From Streptomyces hydrogenans (GTDB taxonomy: Bacteria > Actinomycetota > Actinomycetes > Streptomycetales > Streptomycetaceae), in contig NZ_BNBS01000060.1 of the NCBI RefSeq assembly GCF_014656075.1, forward strand, positions 1-49,197: DNA of 49,197 nucleotides. Reading direction: 5' to 3'. Position numbers and translations under genes: made by a program. Below, in pieces: positions 1-7,148 of this stretch. Below the pieces are notes generated by a model, which worked only from the letters and a program-made list of their open reading frames with translations, did not search any database and was not told where the DNA came from. The stretch's first letter is position 1; each line of letters starts with the position of its first letter.

Positions 1-31
1 GGGCCCGGCGCGCATCCCGCGCGCCGGGCCC
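1..31. terminator. Intrinsic terminator after the response regulator
   Basis: A perfect 12-bp inverted repeat (1-12 with 20-31) encloses a 7-nt loop. It lies 20 bp beyond the stop codon of the minus-strand response regulator. There is no long T tract, which is usual in Streptomyces. It suggests the recB-like/response regulator transcript ends here, although the window edge hides what follows. Confidence 0.75.
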
Positions 32-50
32 TCCGCCGTACCGCTCCGCC

Positions 51-728
51 CTACTGGCCGTTGGCCCCCGGGCGCACCAGACCGCTCTCGTACGCGTACA
101 CCGCCGCCTGCACCCGGTCGCGCAGGCCCAGCTTCGTCAGCACATGGCCCACGTGCGTCTTCACCGTGGTCTCGCTCACGAACAGGTCCGCCGCGATCTC
201 CGCGTTCGACAGGCCGCGGGCCACCAGCTTCAGCACCTCCACCTCGCGGTCGGTCAGCGTGCCCAGCGTGTCCGGCACCTGCTCCTCGCCCGTCGGCAGA
301 TGCGCCGAGTACTTGTCGAGCAGCCGCCGCGTGATCGACGGGGCCAGCATCGCCTCGCCCGCCGCCACCACCCGGATCGCCTGCACCAGCTCCGTCGCCG
401 GGGCGTCCTTCAGCAGGAAGCCGCTGGCGCCCGCGCGCAGCGCCTCCACCACGTACTCGTCCAGGTCGAAGGTGGTCAGCACCAGCACCTTCGCCGGACC
501 GTCCCGGCCCGGCCCGGTGATCTGCCGGGTCGCCTCGACCCCGTCCATCCGCGGCATCCGGATGTCCATCAGCACCACGTCGGGCTGGAGCGCCCGCACC
601 TGGTCCAGTGCCTGCAGACCGTCACCGGCCTCTCCCACCACCGCCAGGTCCTGCTCCGCCTCCAGGATCATCCGGAAACCGGTGCGCAGCAGCGGCTGGT
701 CGTCGACCAGGAGGACGCGAATCGTCAC
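51..728 (-). CDS. NarL/LuxR-family two-component response regulator
   Basis: A 225-residue response regulator. The receiver domain (about 1-120) has the acidic pair D9/D10, the phosphoacceptor D55 in the LMDIRMP motif, and a conserved lysine in LLKDAP. The C-terminal LuxR-type helix-turn-helix (about 155-215) contains LTDREVEVLKLVARGLSNAE and a VSETTVKTHV recognition helix. Phosphorylation by a histidine kinase would normally promote dimerisation and DNA binding. The ATG lies only 10 bp after the stop codon of the upstream nuclease gene, so the two are probably co-transcribed and translationally coupled. No sensor kinase is visible on either side inside the window, which is unusual for this family; a partner could lie before position 1 or elsewhere. 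The target genes cannot be deduced. Confidence 0.93.
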   Translation of the reverse strand: MTIRVLLVDDQPLLRTGFRMILEAEQDLAVVGEAGDGLQALDQVRALQPDVVLMDIRMPRMDGVEATRQITGPGRDGPAKVLVLTTFDLDEYVVEALRAGASGFLLKDAPATELVQAIRVVAAGEAMLAPSITRRLLDKYSAHLPTGEEQVPDTLGTLTDREVEVLKLVARGLSNAEIAADLFVSETTVKTHVGHVLTKLGLRDRVQAAVYAYESGLVRPGANGQ

Positions 729-738
729 AGGGGCTCCT

Positions 739-1641
739 TCACGAGGCGGGCCGGTCGTCGCCCATTCTGCCCTGCCCCGATTCGCCCGACTCCGCCGGGC
801 GCGCGGAAACGATCTCCAGCGGATACGCCGGGGGAGTCCCCCCGAACTCCGGACACACCGCTTGGTGATCGCACCAGCCGCACAGCTTCGTCGGCCGGGG
901 CCGCCAGTCGCCCGTCTCCGTCGCCGTCCGGATCGCGTCCCACAGCGCGTGCAGCTTCCGCTCCACCCGCCGCAGGTCCGCCTCCACCGGGTCGTAGGTG
1001 AGCACGTCCCCGCTGCCCAGGTACACCAGCTGGAGCCGGCGCGGGATCACGCCCTTCAGCCGCCACACCACCAGCGCGTAGAACGTCATCTGGAACAGCG
1101 CGCCCTCGCGGTACTCCGGCCGCGGCGCCTTCCCCGTCTTGTAGTCGACGATCCGCACCTCGCCCGTCGGCGCCACGTCCACCCGGTCGATCACGCCGCG
1201 CAGCCGCAGCCCCGACGCCAGCTCCGTCTCCACGAACAGCTCGCGCTCGGCCGGCTCCAGCCGCGCCGGGTCCTCCAGCGTGAACCACCGCTCCACCAGC
1301 GACTCGGCCTCCGCCAGCCACTGCCCGAGCCGCTCGCCCGCCGGATCGTCCGCGAACAGCTCGCCCAGCTCCGGCCGCGACTCCAGGAGCCGGTCCCACT
1401 GCCCCGGGACCATCGCCTTCGCCCGCGGCACCGTGCGCTCCGCCGCCGGATCGTCGAAGAGCCGCTCCAGCACCGCGTGCACCAGCGTCCCCCGCGTCGC
1501 CGCCGCGCTCGGCTTCTCCGGCAGCCGGTCGATCACCCGGAACCGGTACAACAGGGGACACTGCATGAAGTCGCTCGCCCGGGAAGGCGACAGCGACATG
1601 GGCGCCCGGGGCCCCTCCGGGAGCCGCTCGCTCGTACTCAT
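739..1641 (-). CDS. RecB-family PD-(D/E)XK nuclease with Fe-S cluster
   Basis: A 300-residue single-domain nuclease of the RecB/AddB C-terminal/Cas4 type, presumably acting on DNA ends in repair. The family signature SPSRASDFMQCPLLYRF is near the N terminus and the catalytic motif IVDYKTGK follows later. Four cysteines, C28 near the N terminus and C254, C257 and C263 in CGWCDHQAVC, form the 4Fe-4S arrangement known from AddB and Cas4. There is no helicase domain. The start is taken at the ATG at 1641 rather than upstream alternatives because a TAGGGT -10 box ends 7 nt before it, the typical leaderless arrangement. That box is part of a RecA-NDp-type damage promoter (see the promoter entry). 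It lies upstream of and close to the response regulator gene. Confidence 0.9.
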   Translation of the reverse strand: MSTSERLPEGPRAPMSLSPSRASDFMQCPLLYRFRVIDRLPEKPSAAATRGTLVHAVLERLFDDPAAERTVPRAKAMVPGQWDRLLESRPELGELFADDPAGERLGQWLAEAESLVERWFTLEDPARLEPAERELFVETELASGLRLRGVIDRVDVAPTGEVRIVDYKTGKAPRPEYREGALFQMTFYALVVWRLKGVIPRRLQLVYLGSGDVLTYDPVEADLRRVERKLHALWDAIRTATETGDWRPRPTKLCGWCDHQAVCPEFGGTPPAYPLEIVSARPAESGESGQGRMGDDRPAS

Positions 1642-1648
1642 GACACAG

Positions 1649-1671
1649 ACCCTACGGCCCGCCACCGACAA
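1649..1671 (-). promoter_or_regulatory. RecA-NDp (PafBC-type) DNA-damage promoter
   Basis: Reading the minus strand, TTGTCGGTG (1671-1663) is followed by 8 nt and then TAGGGT (1654-1649). This matches the consensus TTGTCRGTG-N8-TAnnnT of the LexA-independent actinobacterial damage promoter controlled by PafBC in mycobacteria. The nuclease ATG follows 7 nt later. pafB and pafC are at 16.4-18.4 kb of this same window. Confidence 0.8.
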
Positions 1672-1762
1672 CGATCCGCATACCATCGACGCATGACCCG
1701 TCGCGCTGCATGATCGACCCGTGACGCACCGGCGCGGTCACCCCCGGCGACGAGAGGAACCC

Positions 1763-2953
1763 GTGAACCAGGACGAGCCCAAGCCGCAGCGGACCGAGGA
1801 GCCCGGCGGCGGGATCCTCATGGGACGGCCCTTCGGCGTGCCCGTCTACGTCGCCCCCAGCTGGTTCCTCGTCGCCGCCCTCATCACCTGGGTCTTCGGC
1901 GACCAGATCGAACGGGTCCTGCCCGAGCTCGGCGCCGCCCGCTACCTGGTCTCCCTCTTCTTCGCCGTCGCCTTCTACGCCTCCGTCCTCGTCCACGAGC
2001 TCGCCCACACCATCGCCGCCCTCCGCTTCAAGCTCCCCGTGCGGCGCATCCAGCTCCAGTTCTTCGGCGGCGTCTCCGAGATCGAGAAGGAGTCCGAGAC
2101 CCCCGGCCGCGAATTCGTCCTCGCCTTCGTCGGCCCGCTCCTCTCCCTCGTCCTCGCCGGCCTCTTCTACCTCGCCATGCACGCCGTCGAGCCCGGCACC
2201 GTGCCCGGCGTCCTCCTCGCCGGCCTGATGATCTCCAACCTCATCGTGGCGATCTTCAACCTCCTCCCGGGCCTGCCCCTCGACGGCGGCCGGATGCTCC
2301 GCGCGGTCGTCTGGAAGATCACCGGCAAGCCCATGAGCGGCACCGTCGCCGCCGCCTGGGTCGGCCGCGCGCTCGCCGTCACCGTCCTCATCGGCCTCCC
2401 CCTCCTCACCCGCACCGGCTGGCTCGGCAACTCCACCGCCGACATCGACGGCTTCACCACCGTCACCGACGCCCTCCTCGCCGCCATCCTGGCCGCCATC
2501 ATCTGGACCGGGGCCGGCAACAGCCTCCGCATGGCCCGCCTCCGCGAACACCTCCCCGACCTCCGCGCCCGTGCCCTCACCCGCCGCGCCATCCCGGTCG
2601 AACCCGACACCCCCCTCTCCGAGGCGCTGCGCCGCGCCAACGAGGCCGGCGCCCGCGCCCTCGTCGTCGTCGACGGCACCGGCAGCCCCACCGGCATCGT
2701 CCGCGAGGCCGCCATCGCCGCCGTCCCCCAGCACCGCCGCCCCTGGGTCGCCGTCACCACCCTCGCCCAGGACCTGACCGACGGCATGCGCGTCCCCGCC
2801 GAACTCACCGGCCAGCCCCTCCTCGACCACCTCCGGGCCACCCCGGCCACCGAGTACCTCGTCATCGAGGAGACCGGCGAGATCTACGGCGTCCTCGCCA
2901 CCACCGACGTCGAGCGCGCCTTCGTCAAGGCCATGGCACGACCGTCCCAGTAA
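1763..2953 (+). CDS. Site-2 protease family M50 metalloprotease with CBS-like tail
   Basis: A 396-residue polytopic membrane protease. The zinc motif HELAH is at residues 78-82 within a membrane segment, and the second motif NLLPGLPLDGGR, with D174, supplies the third metal ligand. Around six hydrophobic segments span residues 30-265. The soluble C-terminal part (about 270-390) resembles a CBS pair (VVVDGTGSPTGIVRE, EIYGVLATTDVERA), as in SpoIVFB-like and Rip3-like proteases. Such enzymes cleave transmembrane anti-sigma factors or other membrane substrates; the substrate here is unknown. The GTG at 1763 is preferred because GAGAGGA precedes it by about 6 nt; a start at 1721 would add 14 unsupported residues. 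It diverges from the RecB-like gene and sits beside trmI and the proteasome genes, a neighbourhood common in actinobacteria. Confidence 0.92.
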   Translation: MNQDEPKPQRTEEPGGGILMGRPFGVPVYVAPSWFLVAALITWVFGDQIERVLPELGAARYLVSLFFAVAFYASVLVHELAHTIAALRFKLPVRRIQLQFFGGVSEIEKESETPGREFVLAFVGPLLSLVLAGLFYLAMHAVEPGTVPGVLLAGLMISNLIVAIFNLLPGLPLDGGRMLRAVVWKITGKPMSGTVAAAWVGRALAVTVLIGLPLLTRTGWLGNSTADIDGFTTVTDALLAAILAAIIWTGAGNSLRMARLREHLPDLRARALTRRAIPVEPDTPLSEALRRANEAGARALVVVDGTGSPTGIVREAAIAAVPQHRRPWVAVTTLAQDLTDGMRVPAELTGQPLLDHLRATPATEYLVIEETGEIYGVLATTDVERAFVKAMARPSQ

Positions 2954-2959
2954 CACCGG

Positions 2960-2965
2960 TACTCT
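2960..2965 (+). promoter_or_regulatory. -10 box for leaderless trmI transcript
   Basis: TACTCT is followed by 6 nt and then the trmI ATG at 2972. This is the TAnnnT-N6-ATG layout of leaderless actinobacterial genes, and no Shine-Dalgarno sequence is present. No good -35 element was found. Confidence 0.55.
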
Positions 2966-2971
2966 GTTCCC

Positions 2972-3859
2972 ATGTCCGAACCGACCGGTGCCGCCCGCCG
3001 ACGCGGGCCCTTCAAGGTCGGGGACCAGGTTCAGCTGACCGACCCCAAGGGCCGCCACTACACGTTCACGCTCGAAGAGGGAAAGAACTTCCACACCCAC
3101 AAGGGTTCCTTCCCGCACGACGAGCTGATCGGCGCACCCGAGGGCAGCGTTGTCCGCACCACCGGAAACGTCGCCTACCTCGCGCTGCGCCCCCTGCTCC
3201 CCGACTACGTCCTGTCCATGCCCCGCGGCGCCGCCGTGGTCTACCCGAAGGACGCGGGACAGATCCTCGCCTTCGCCGACATCTTCCCCGGCGCGCGCGT
3301 CGTGGAGGCCGGCGTGGGTTCCGGCTCGCTCAGCAGCTTCCTGCTCCGCGCCATCGGCGACAGCGGCATGCTGCACTCCTACGAGCGCCGCGAGGACTTC
3401 GCCGAGATCGCGAAGGGCAACGTCGAGCGCTACTTCGGCGGCCCCCACCCGGCCTGGCAGCTCACCGTCGGCGACCTCCAGGACAACCTGACCGACACCG
3501 ACGTCGACCGGGTCATCCTCGACATGCTCGCCCCCTGGGAGTGCCTGGAGGCCGTCTCCAAGAGCCTCGTCCCCGGCGGCATCCTCTGCTGCTACGTGGC
3601 CACCACCACCCAGCTCGCCCGCACCGTGGAGTCCATCCGCGAGATCGGCTGCTACGCCGAGCCGCAGCCCTGGGAATCCATGATCCGCAACTGGCACGTC
3701 GAGGGCCTGGCCGTGCGCCCCGATCACCGCATGATCGGCCACACCGGCTTCCTCGTCACCGCCCGCCGCCTCGCGGACGGCGTCGAGCCCCCGATGCGCC
3801 GCCGCCGCCCCGCCAAGGGCGCCTACGGCGAGGACTACGACGGCCCCAACAAGGGCTGA
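2972..3859 (+). CDS. trmI: tRNA (adenine-58-N1)-methyltransferase TrmI
   Basis: A 295-residue class I SAM-dependent methyltransferase that forms m1A58 in the tRNA T-loop, working as a homotetramer in bacteria. The N-terminal substrate-binding domain (about 1-85, including GPFKVGDQVQLTDPKGRHYT) precedes the Rossmann domain. The SAM motif VVEAGVGSGSLSSFL starts near residue 111, and the family motifs DMLAPWECL and HTGFLVTARR are present. The length matches mycobacterial Rv2118c. TrmI next to the Mpa/ARC ATPase is a conserved actinobacterial arrangement. The ATG appears leaderless. It starts 18 bp after the M50 protease stop, so read-through from that gene is also possible. Confidence 0.95.
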   Translation: MSEPTGAARRRGPFKVGDQVQLTDPKGRHYTFTLEEGKNFHTHKGSFPHDELIGAPEGSVVRTTGNVAYLALRPLLPDYVLSMPRGAAVVYPKDAGQILAFADIFPGARVVEAGVGSGSLSSFLLRAIGDSGMLHSYERREDFAEIAKGNVERYFGGPHPAWQLTVGDLQDNLTDTDVDRVILDMLAPWECLEAVSKSLVPGGILCCYVATTTQLARTVESIREIGCYAEPQPWESMIRNWHVEGLAVRPDHRMIGHTGFLVTARRLADGVEPPMRRRRPAKGAYGEDYDGPNKG

Positions 3860-3876
3860 CACCCCGACAGGATCCC

Positions 3877-3932
3877 GGCGACGCCGCCGTCCTCCCACCC
3901 CGCGCCGCGGGGAACCGGACGGCGGCGTCGCC
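3877..3932 (+). terminator. Long inverted repeat after trmI
   Basis: A perfect 16-bp inverted repeat (3877-3892 with 3917-3932) with a 24-nt loop lies 18 bp after the trmI stop. It is a probable terminator without a T tract. Confidence 0.65.
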
Positions 3933-4048
3933 GCGTTCGGATCCCCGCGCGGCACCCCTGTTCGGTACCCCCGACTGTTCCGCGGGCCTGTGACGTGTGG
4001 CACGATGCCCGCAACCCCTCGGCACGACCCTCACAGGAGACGTCTCGC

Positions 4049-4642
4049 GTGCAGCCCTCCGCCGCCCCGGACCCCGTGGACCTCGCGCACACCCACGCCC
4101 GGCCGCTGCACTGGTTGGCCACCGCCACCGCGACCGCCGCGGTCGTCGCCCTCGCCGGCGCCCTGGCCGCCCGGGCCGCCGAAGCGGGCCCCGCCACTGC
4201 TTCCGCTTCCGCCTCCGCGGCCCCCGGCCCGGCCGCCGCGCCGGACGCCGACACGGCGGACTACCCGCTCCGGTGCGGGGGCGCGCCGCACCGCGTCGCC
4301 CAGCGCGCCACCGGCGACCTGGACGGCGACGGGAAGCCCGAGACCGTTGCGGTCGTACACTGCGAAGCCGGATCCGGAACCCCGCCCGCCGGTCTGTACG
4401 TGCTCACCCGCGGCCGCGGCGACGACGCCTCCGCGCGCGTGGTGGCCACCCTCGTCGACCCGCGCGAGCAGCGCAGCGTCACCGGCCTCGCGATCCGCGA
4501 CGGAGCCGTCCGCGCCACCCTGCTCGGCTACTCGTCCCCCGACGTCCCCAGCTGCTGCCCCGACGAGAAGGAGCAGGTCGGCTGGGACTGGACCGGGGGC
4601 GCCTTCGTCCGCTCCGCGGGCGCGGAGGCACGCGGCGCCTGA
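4049..4642 (+). CDS. Hypothetical membrane-anchored or secreted protein
   Basis: A 197-residue protein of unknown function. After about 22 hydrophilic residues, one hydrophobic Ala/Val-rich segment (about 23-45) can act as an uncleaved signal anchor or signal peptide; an Ala/Ser/Pro linker then leads to an exported domain of about 130 residues. That domain has the calcium-loop-like motif GDLDGDGKPE, typical of single FG-GAP/VCBS-type repeats, and a cysteine cluster (CGG, then HCEAG, then SCCPDE) that could form disulfides outside the cell. The GTG at 4049 is chosen because AGGAGA precedes it by about 8 nt. It stands alone between trmI and the ferredoxin gene, which points towards it, and no regulatory signal was recognised. 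Confidence 0.75.
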   Translation: MQPSAAPDPVDLAHTHARPLHWLATATATAAVVALAGALAARAAEAGPATASASASAAPGPAAAPDADTADYPLRCGGAPHRVAQRATGDLDGDGKPETVAVVHCEAGSGTPPAGLYVLTRGRGDDASARVVATLVDPREQRSVTGLAIRDGAVRATLLGYSSPDVPSCCPDEKEQVGWDWTGGAFVRSAGAEARGA

Positions 4643-4646
4643 CCCG

Positions 4647-4958
4647 TCACTCCGCGTCGGGGCCGTACACCTCGACGCGGTCCCGGACCCGCCGCACATG
4701 GATGCAGTCGCCCGGGCACTCCTTCGCGGAGTCCACCACGTCCTGCAGCAGCGGCAGCGGCACCGGGGTCGTCGCCCCCGCGTCCTGCAGCAGCTCGTCG
4801 TCGGCGCTCTTCACATACGCGAGCCCGTCGATGTCCAGTTCGAAGACCTCGGGAGCGTACTGGGCGCAGATCCCGTCCCCGGTGCACAGGTCCTGGTCGA
4901 TCCAGACCTCCAGAGCCTCCTCGGCCCCGTCGGCCGGCGACTCGTGCTGCACGCTCAT
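4647..4958 (-). CDS. [3Fe-4S]-type ferredoxin
   Basis: A 103-residue small acidic electron carrier. The motif CTGDGIC (C25, C31), followed by APEVFE, and the distant CPGDC (C81, C85) give the C-x5-C...C-P pattern of actinobacterial [3Fe-4S] ferredoxins that often feed electrons to cytochrome P450s. The ATG at 4958 is chosen because the family begins close to the EVWIDQDLC segment; an upstream extension to 5090 has no support. The stop lies 4 bp from the stop of the convergent hypothetical gene, with no terminator between them. A ferredoxin beside the proteasome ATPase is common in actinobacteria, but its partner here is unknown; a P450 is encoded 20 kb away. Confidence 0.88.
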   Translation of the reverse strand: MSVQHESPADGAEEALEVWIDQDLCTGDGICAQYAPEVFELDIDGLAYVKSADDELLQDAGATTPVPLPLLQDVVDSAKECPGDCIHVRRVRDRVEVYGPDAE

Positions 4959-5040
4959 CTCTTCTGCCGTTTCTGCTCCGCGCGGACAATTGAGGCCGCG
5001 ACCCGCGGGTGTTGAACCCTCACGACGATACAACTGCCCG

Positions 5041-5065
5041 CTTTCAGAGCGTGAAGGGTGGGTAT
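5041..5065 (+). promoter_or_regulatory. Possible SigB-type promoter for arc
   Basis: CTTT (5041-5044), 15 nt, then GGGTAT (5060-5065) resembles the SigB/SigF-type consensus GTTT-N14-16-GGGTAT with one mismatch in the -35. It lies in the 241-bp gap between the divergent ferredoxin and arc genes. The rest of this gap holds nothing I can name. Confidence 0.3.
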
Positions 5066-5199
5066 TCCCCTGGCGAGAGGGGAAGCGCAAGGGTGAAGAT
5101 CGGACACACCCCGGAGTCTTTTTGATCTAGGGGTTTCAATCATCACCCACGCAGGTAGGGTCAGGATGCGTCCAGCTCCCCTTGGAGGAGGTGAGGACC

Positions 5200-6966
5200 G
5201 TGGCAGCCCACGACGACGACATCAACCGCGGCATCCGGCCGGGGCGGGGGTCTGAAGACCCCGCCGGCCAGGTTGCCTATCTCGAGCAGGAAATCGCCGT
5301 CCTGCGCCGCAAGCTCGCCGACTCTCCGCGACACACGAGGATTCTCGAAGAGCGGATCGTCGAGCTGCAGACGAACCTGGCCGGCGTGTCCGCGCAGAAC
5401 GAAAGGCTGGCGAACACGCTCCGTGAGGCACGCGACCAGATCGTGGCCCTCAAGGAGGAGGTCGACCGGCTCGCACAGCCGCCGGCCGGTTTCGGTGTCT
5501 TCCTGCAGGCCAATGAGGACGGTACGTGCGACATCTTCACCGGGGGCCGCAAGCTCCGGGTGAACGTGAGTCCCGGCGTCGAGCTCGAGGAGCTCCGGCG
5601 CGGCCAGGAAGTCATGCTCAACGAAGCGCTCAACGTGGTCGAGGCCATGGAGTTCGAGCGCGCCGGGGACATCGTCACCCTCAAGGAGATCCTTGAGGAC
5701 GGCGAGCGCGCCCTGGTGGTGGGGCACACCGACGAGGAGAGGGTGGTGAGGCTCGCCGAGCCTCTGCTGGACGTCACCATCCGCGCCGGCGACGCCCTGC
5801 TCTTCGACTCCAGGTCCGGCTACGTCTACGAGGTCGTGCCCAAGAGCGAGGTCGAGGAACTCGTCCTCGAGGAGGTCCCGGACGTCGACTACGAGAAGAT
5901 CGGCGGCCTGGGCAACCAGATCGAGCTGATCCGCGACGCGGTCGAGCTTCCGTACCTCTACCCCGACCTGTTCAAGGAGCACGAACTGCGGCCGCCCAAG
6001 GGCATCCTGCTCTACGGGCCGCCGGGCTGCGGCAAGACGCTCATCGCCAAGGCCGTCGCCAACTCCCTGGCCAAGAAGGTCGCCGAGGTCACCGGCCAGC
6101 CCGCGGGGAAGTCCTACTTCCTCAACATCAAGGGCCCCGAGCTCCTCAACAAGTACGTCGGCGAGACCGAGCGGCACATCCGCCTGGTCTTCCAGCGGGC
6201 CCGCGAGAAGGCCAGCGAAGGCACCCCCGTCATCGTCTTCTTCGACGAGATGGAGTCGCTCTTCCGCACCCGCGGATCCGGCGTCAGCTCGGACGTGGAG
6301 AACACCATCGTCCCCCAGCTGCTCGCCGAGATCGACGGCGTCGAGGGCCTGGAGAACGTGATCGTGATCGGCGCCTCCAACCGCGAGGACATGATCGACC
6401 CCGCGATCCTGAGGCCCGGCCGGCTCGACGTCAAGATCAAGATCGAGCGTCCGGACGCCGAGGCGGCGAAGGACATCTTCGCGAAGTACCTCACCGCCAA
6501 CCTTCCGCTCCACACGGACGACGTCTCCGAGCACAGCGGCTCCAAGGCCGCCGCCGCCCACGGAATGATCCAGTCCGTCGTCGAGCAGATGTACGCCGAG
6601 TCCGAGGAGAACCGCTTCCTCGAAGTCACGTACGCCAACGGTGACAAGGAAGTCCTGTACTTCAAGGACTTCAACTCCGGCGCGATGATCCAGAACATCG
6701 TCGACCGGGCCAAGAAGATGGCCATCAAGGCATTCCTCGACCACGACCAGAAGGGCATCCGCGTCTCCCACCTCCTCCAGGCGTGCGTGGACGAGTTCAA
6801 GGAGAACGAGGACCTGCCCAACACCACCAACCCCGACGACTGGGCCCGAATCTCCGGAAAGAAGGGCGAGCGGATCGTCTTCATCCGCACCCTCGTCACC
6901 GGAAAGCAGGGCGCGGACACCGGGCGCTCCATCGACACGGTGGCCAACACCGGTCAGTACCTGTAA
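5200..6966 (+). CDS. arc: Proteasomal AAA+ ATPase ARC/Mpa
   Basis: A 588-residue hexameric ATPase that binds Pup on tagged proteins, unfolds them and feeds the 20S core. An N-terminal coiled coil (about 20-75: YLEQEIAVLRRKLADSP, LAGVSAQNERLANTL) is the Pup-docking segment. Two OB folds follow (about 80-220), then the AAA domain with Walker A GPPGCGKT (273-280), Walker B FFDE (D349/E350) and arginine-finger region RPGRLD. The C terminus GQYL carries the penultimate tyrosine that docks into the PrcA ring. The start is the GTG at 5200, preceded by GGAGGTGAGG; a TTG at 5182 would lie upstream of that ribosome site. It is first in the order arc-dop-pup-prcB-prcA. Confidence 0.97.
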   Translation: MAAHDDDINRGIRPGRGSEDPAGQVAYLEQEIAVLRRKLADSPRHTRILEERIVELQTNLAGVSAQNERLANTLREARDQIVALKEEVDRLAQPPAGFGVFLQANEDGTCDIFTGGRKLRVNVSPGVELEELRRGQEVMLNEALNVVEAMEFERAGDIVTLKEILEDGERALVVGHTDEERVVRLAEPLLDVTIRAGDALLFDSRSGYVYEVVPKSEVEELVLEEVPDVDYEKIGGLGNQIELIRDAVELPYLYPDLFKEHELRPPKGILLYGPPGCGKTLIAKAVANSLAKKVAEVTGQPAGKSYFLNIKGPELLNKYVGETERHIRLVFQRAREKASEGTPVIVFFDEMESLFRTRGSGVSSDVENTIVPQLLAEIDGVEGLENVIVIGASNREDMIDPAILRPGRLDVKIKIERPDAEAAKDIFAKYLTANLPLHTDDVSEHSGSKAAAAHGMIQSVVEQMYAESEENRFLEVTYANGDKEVLYFKDFNSGAMIQNIVDRAKKMAIKAFLDHDQKGIRVSHLLQACVDEFKENEDLPNTTNPDDWARISGKKGERIVFIRTLVTGKQGADTGRSIDTVANTGQYL

Positions 6967-6977
6967 AAGCGCACACC

Positions 6978-7012
6978 GGCTGCGGATGTCCGGAAACCGG
7001 GCATCCGCAGCC
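6978..7012 (+). terminator. Hairpin between arc and dop
   Basis: An 11-bp stem (6978-6988 with 7002-7012) continues inward through a G-T pair and CCGG/CCGG to an AAA loop, giving about 16 paired positions. It has no T tract. It could attenuate transcription between arc and dop. Confidence 0.6.
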
Positions 7013-7091
7013 GTCGCATTCTCACCGGAAAAACTCCCGGCCACATCCGGGAAATACCGCAAACGATCTCCCCACCAGCGCGGAGCCGCTC

Positions 7092-7097
7092 TAGGCT
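7092..7097 (+). promoter_or_regulatory. Candidate -10 box for dop-pup-prcBA
   Basis: TAGGCT matches the Streptomyces -10 consensus and lies 51 nt before the dop ATG, downstream of the hairpin that follows arc. No convincing -35 element was found. Confidence 0.35.
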
Positions 7098-7148
7098 CTT
7101 CGGTACCGCCGAGTCGCGCACTGAGCGCCGCCGGGCAAGGAGGGCCGC

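Noticed and set aside
1652..4003. Large antisense open frame on the minus strand opposite the M50 protease and trmI
   Set aside because: Glycine/glutamate/aspartate-rich translation with no family motifs, opposite two clear genes; a shadow of high-GC codon bias.
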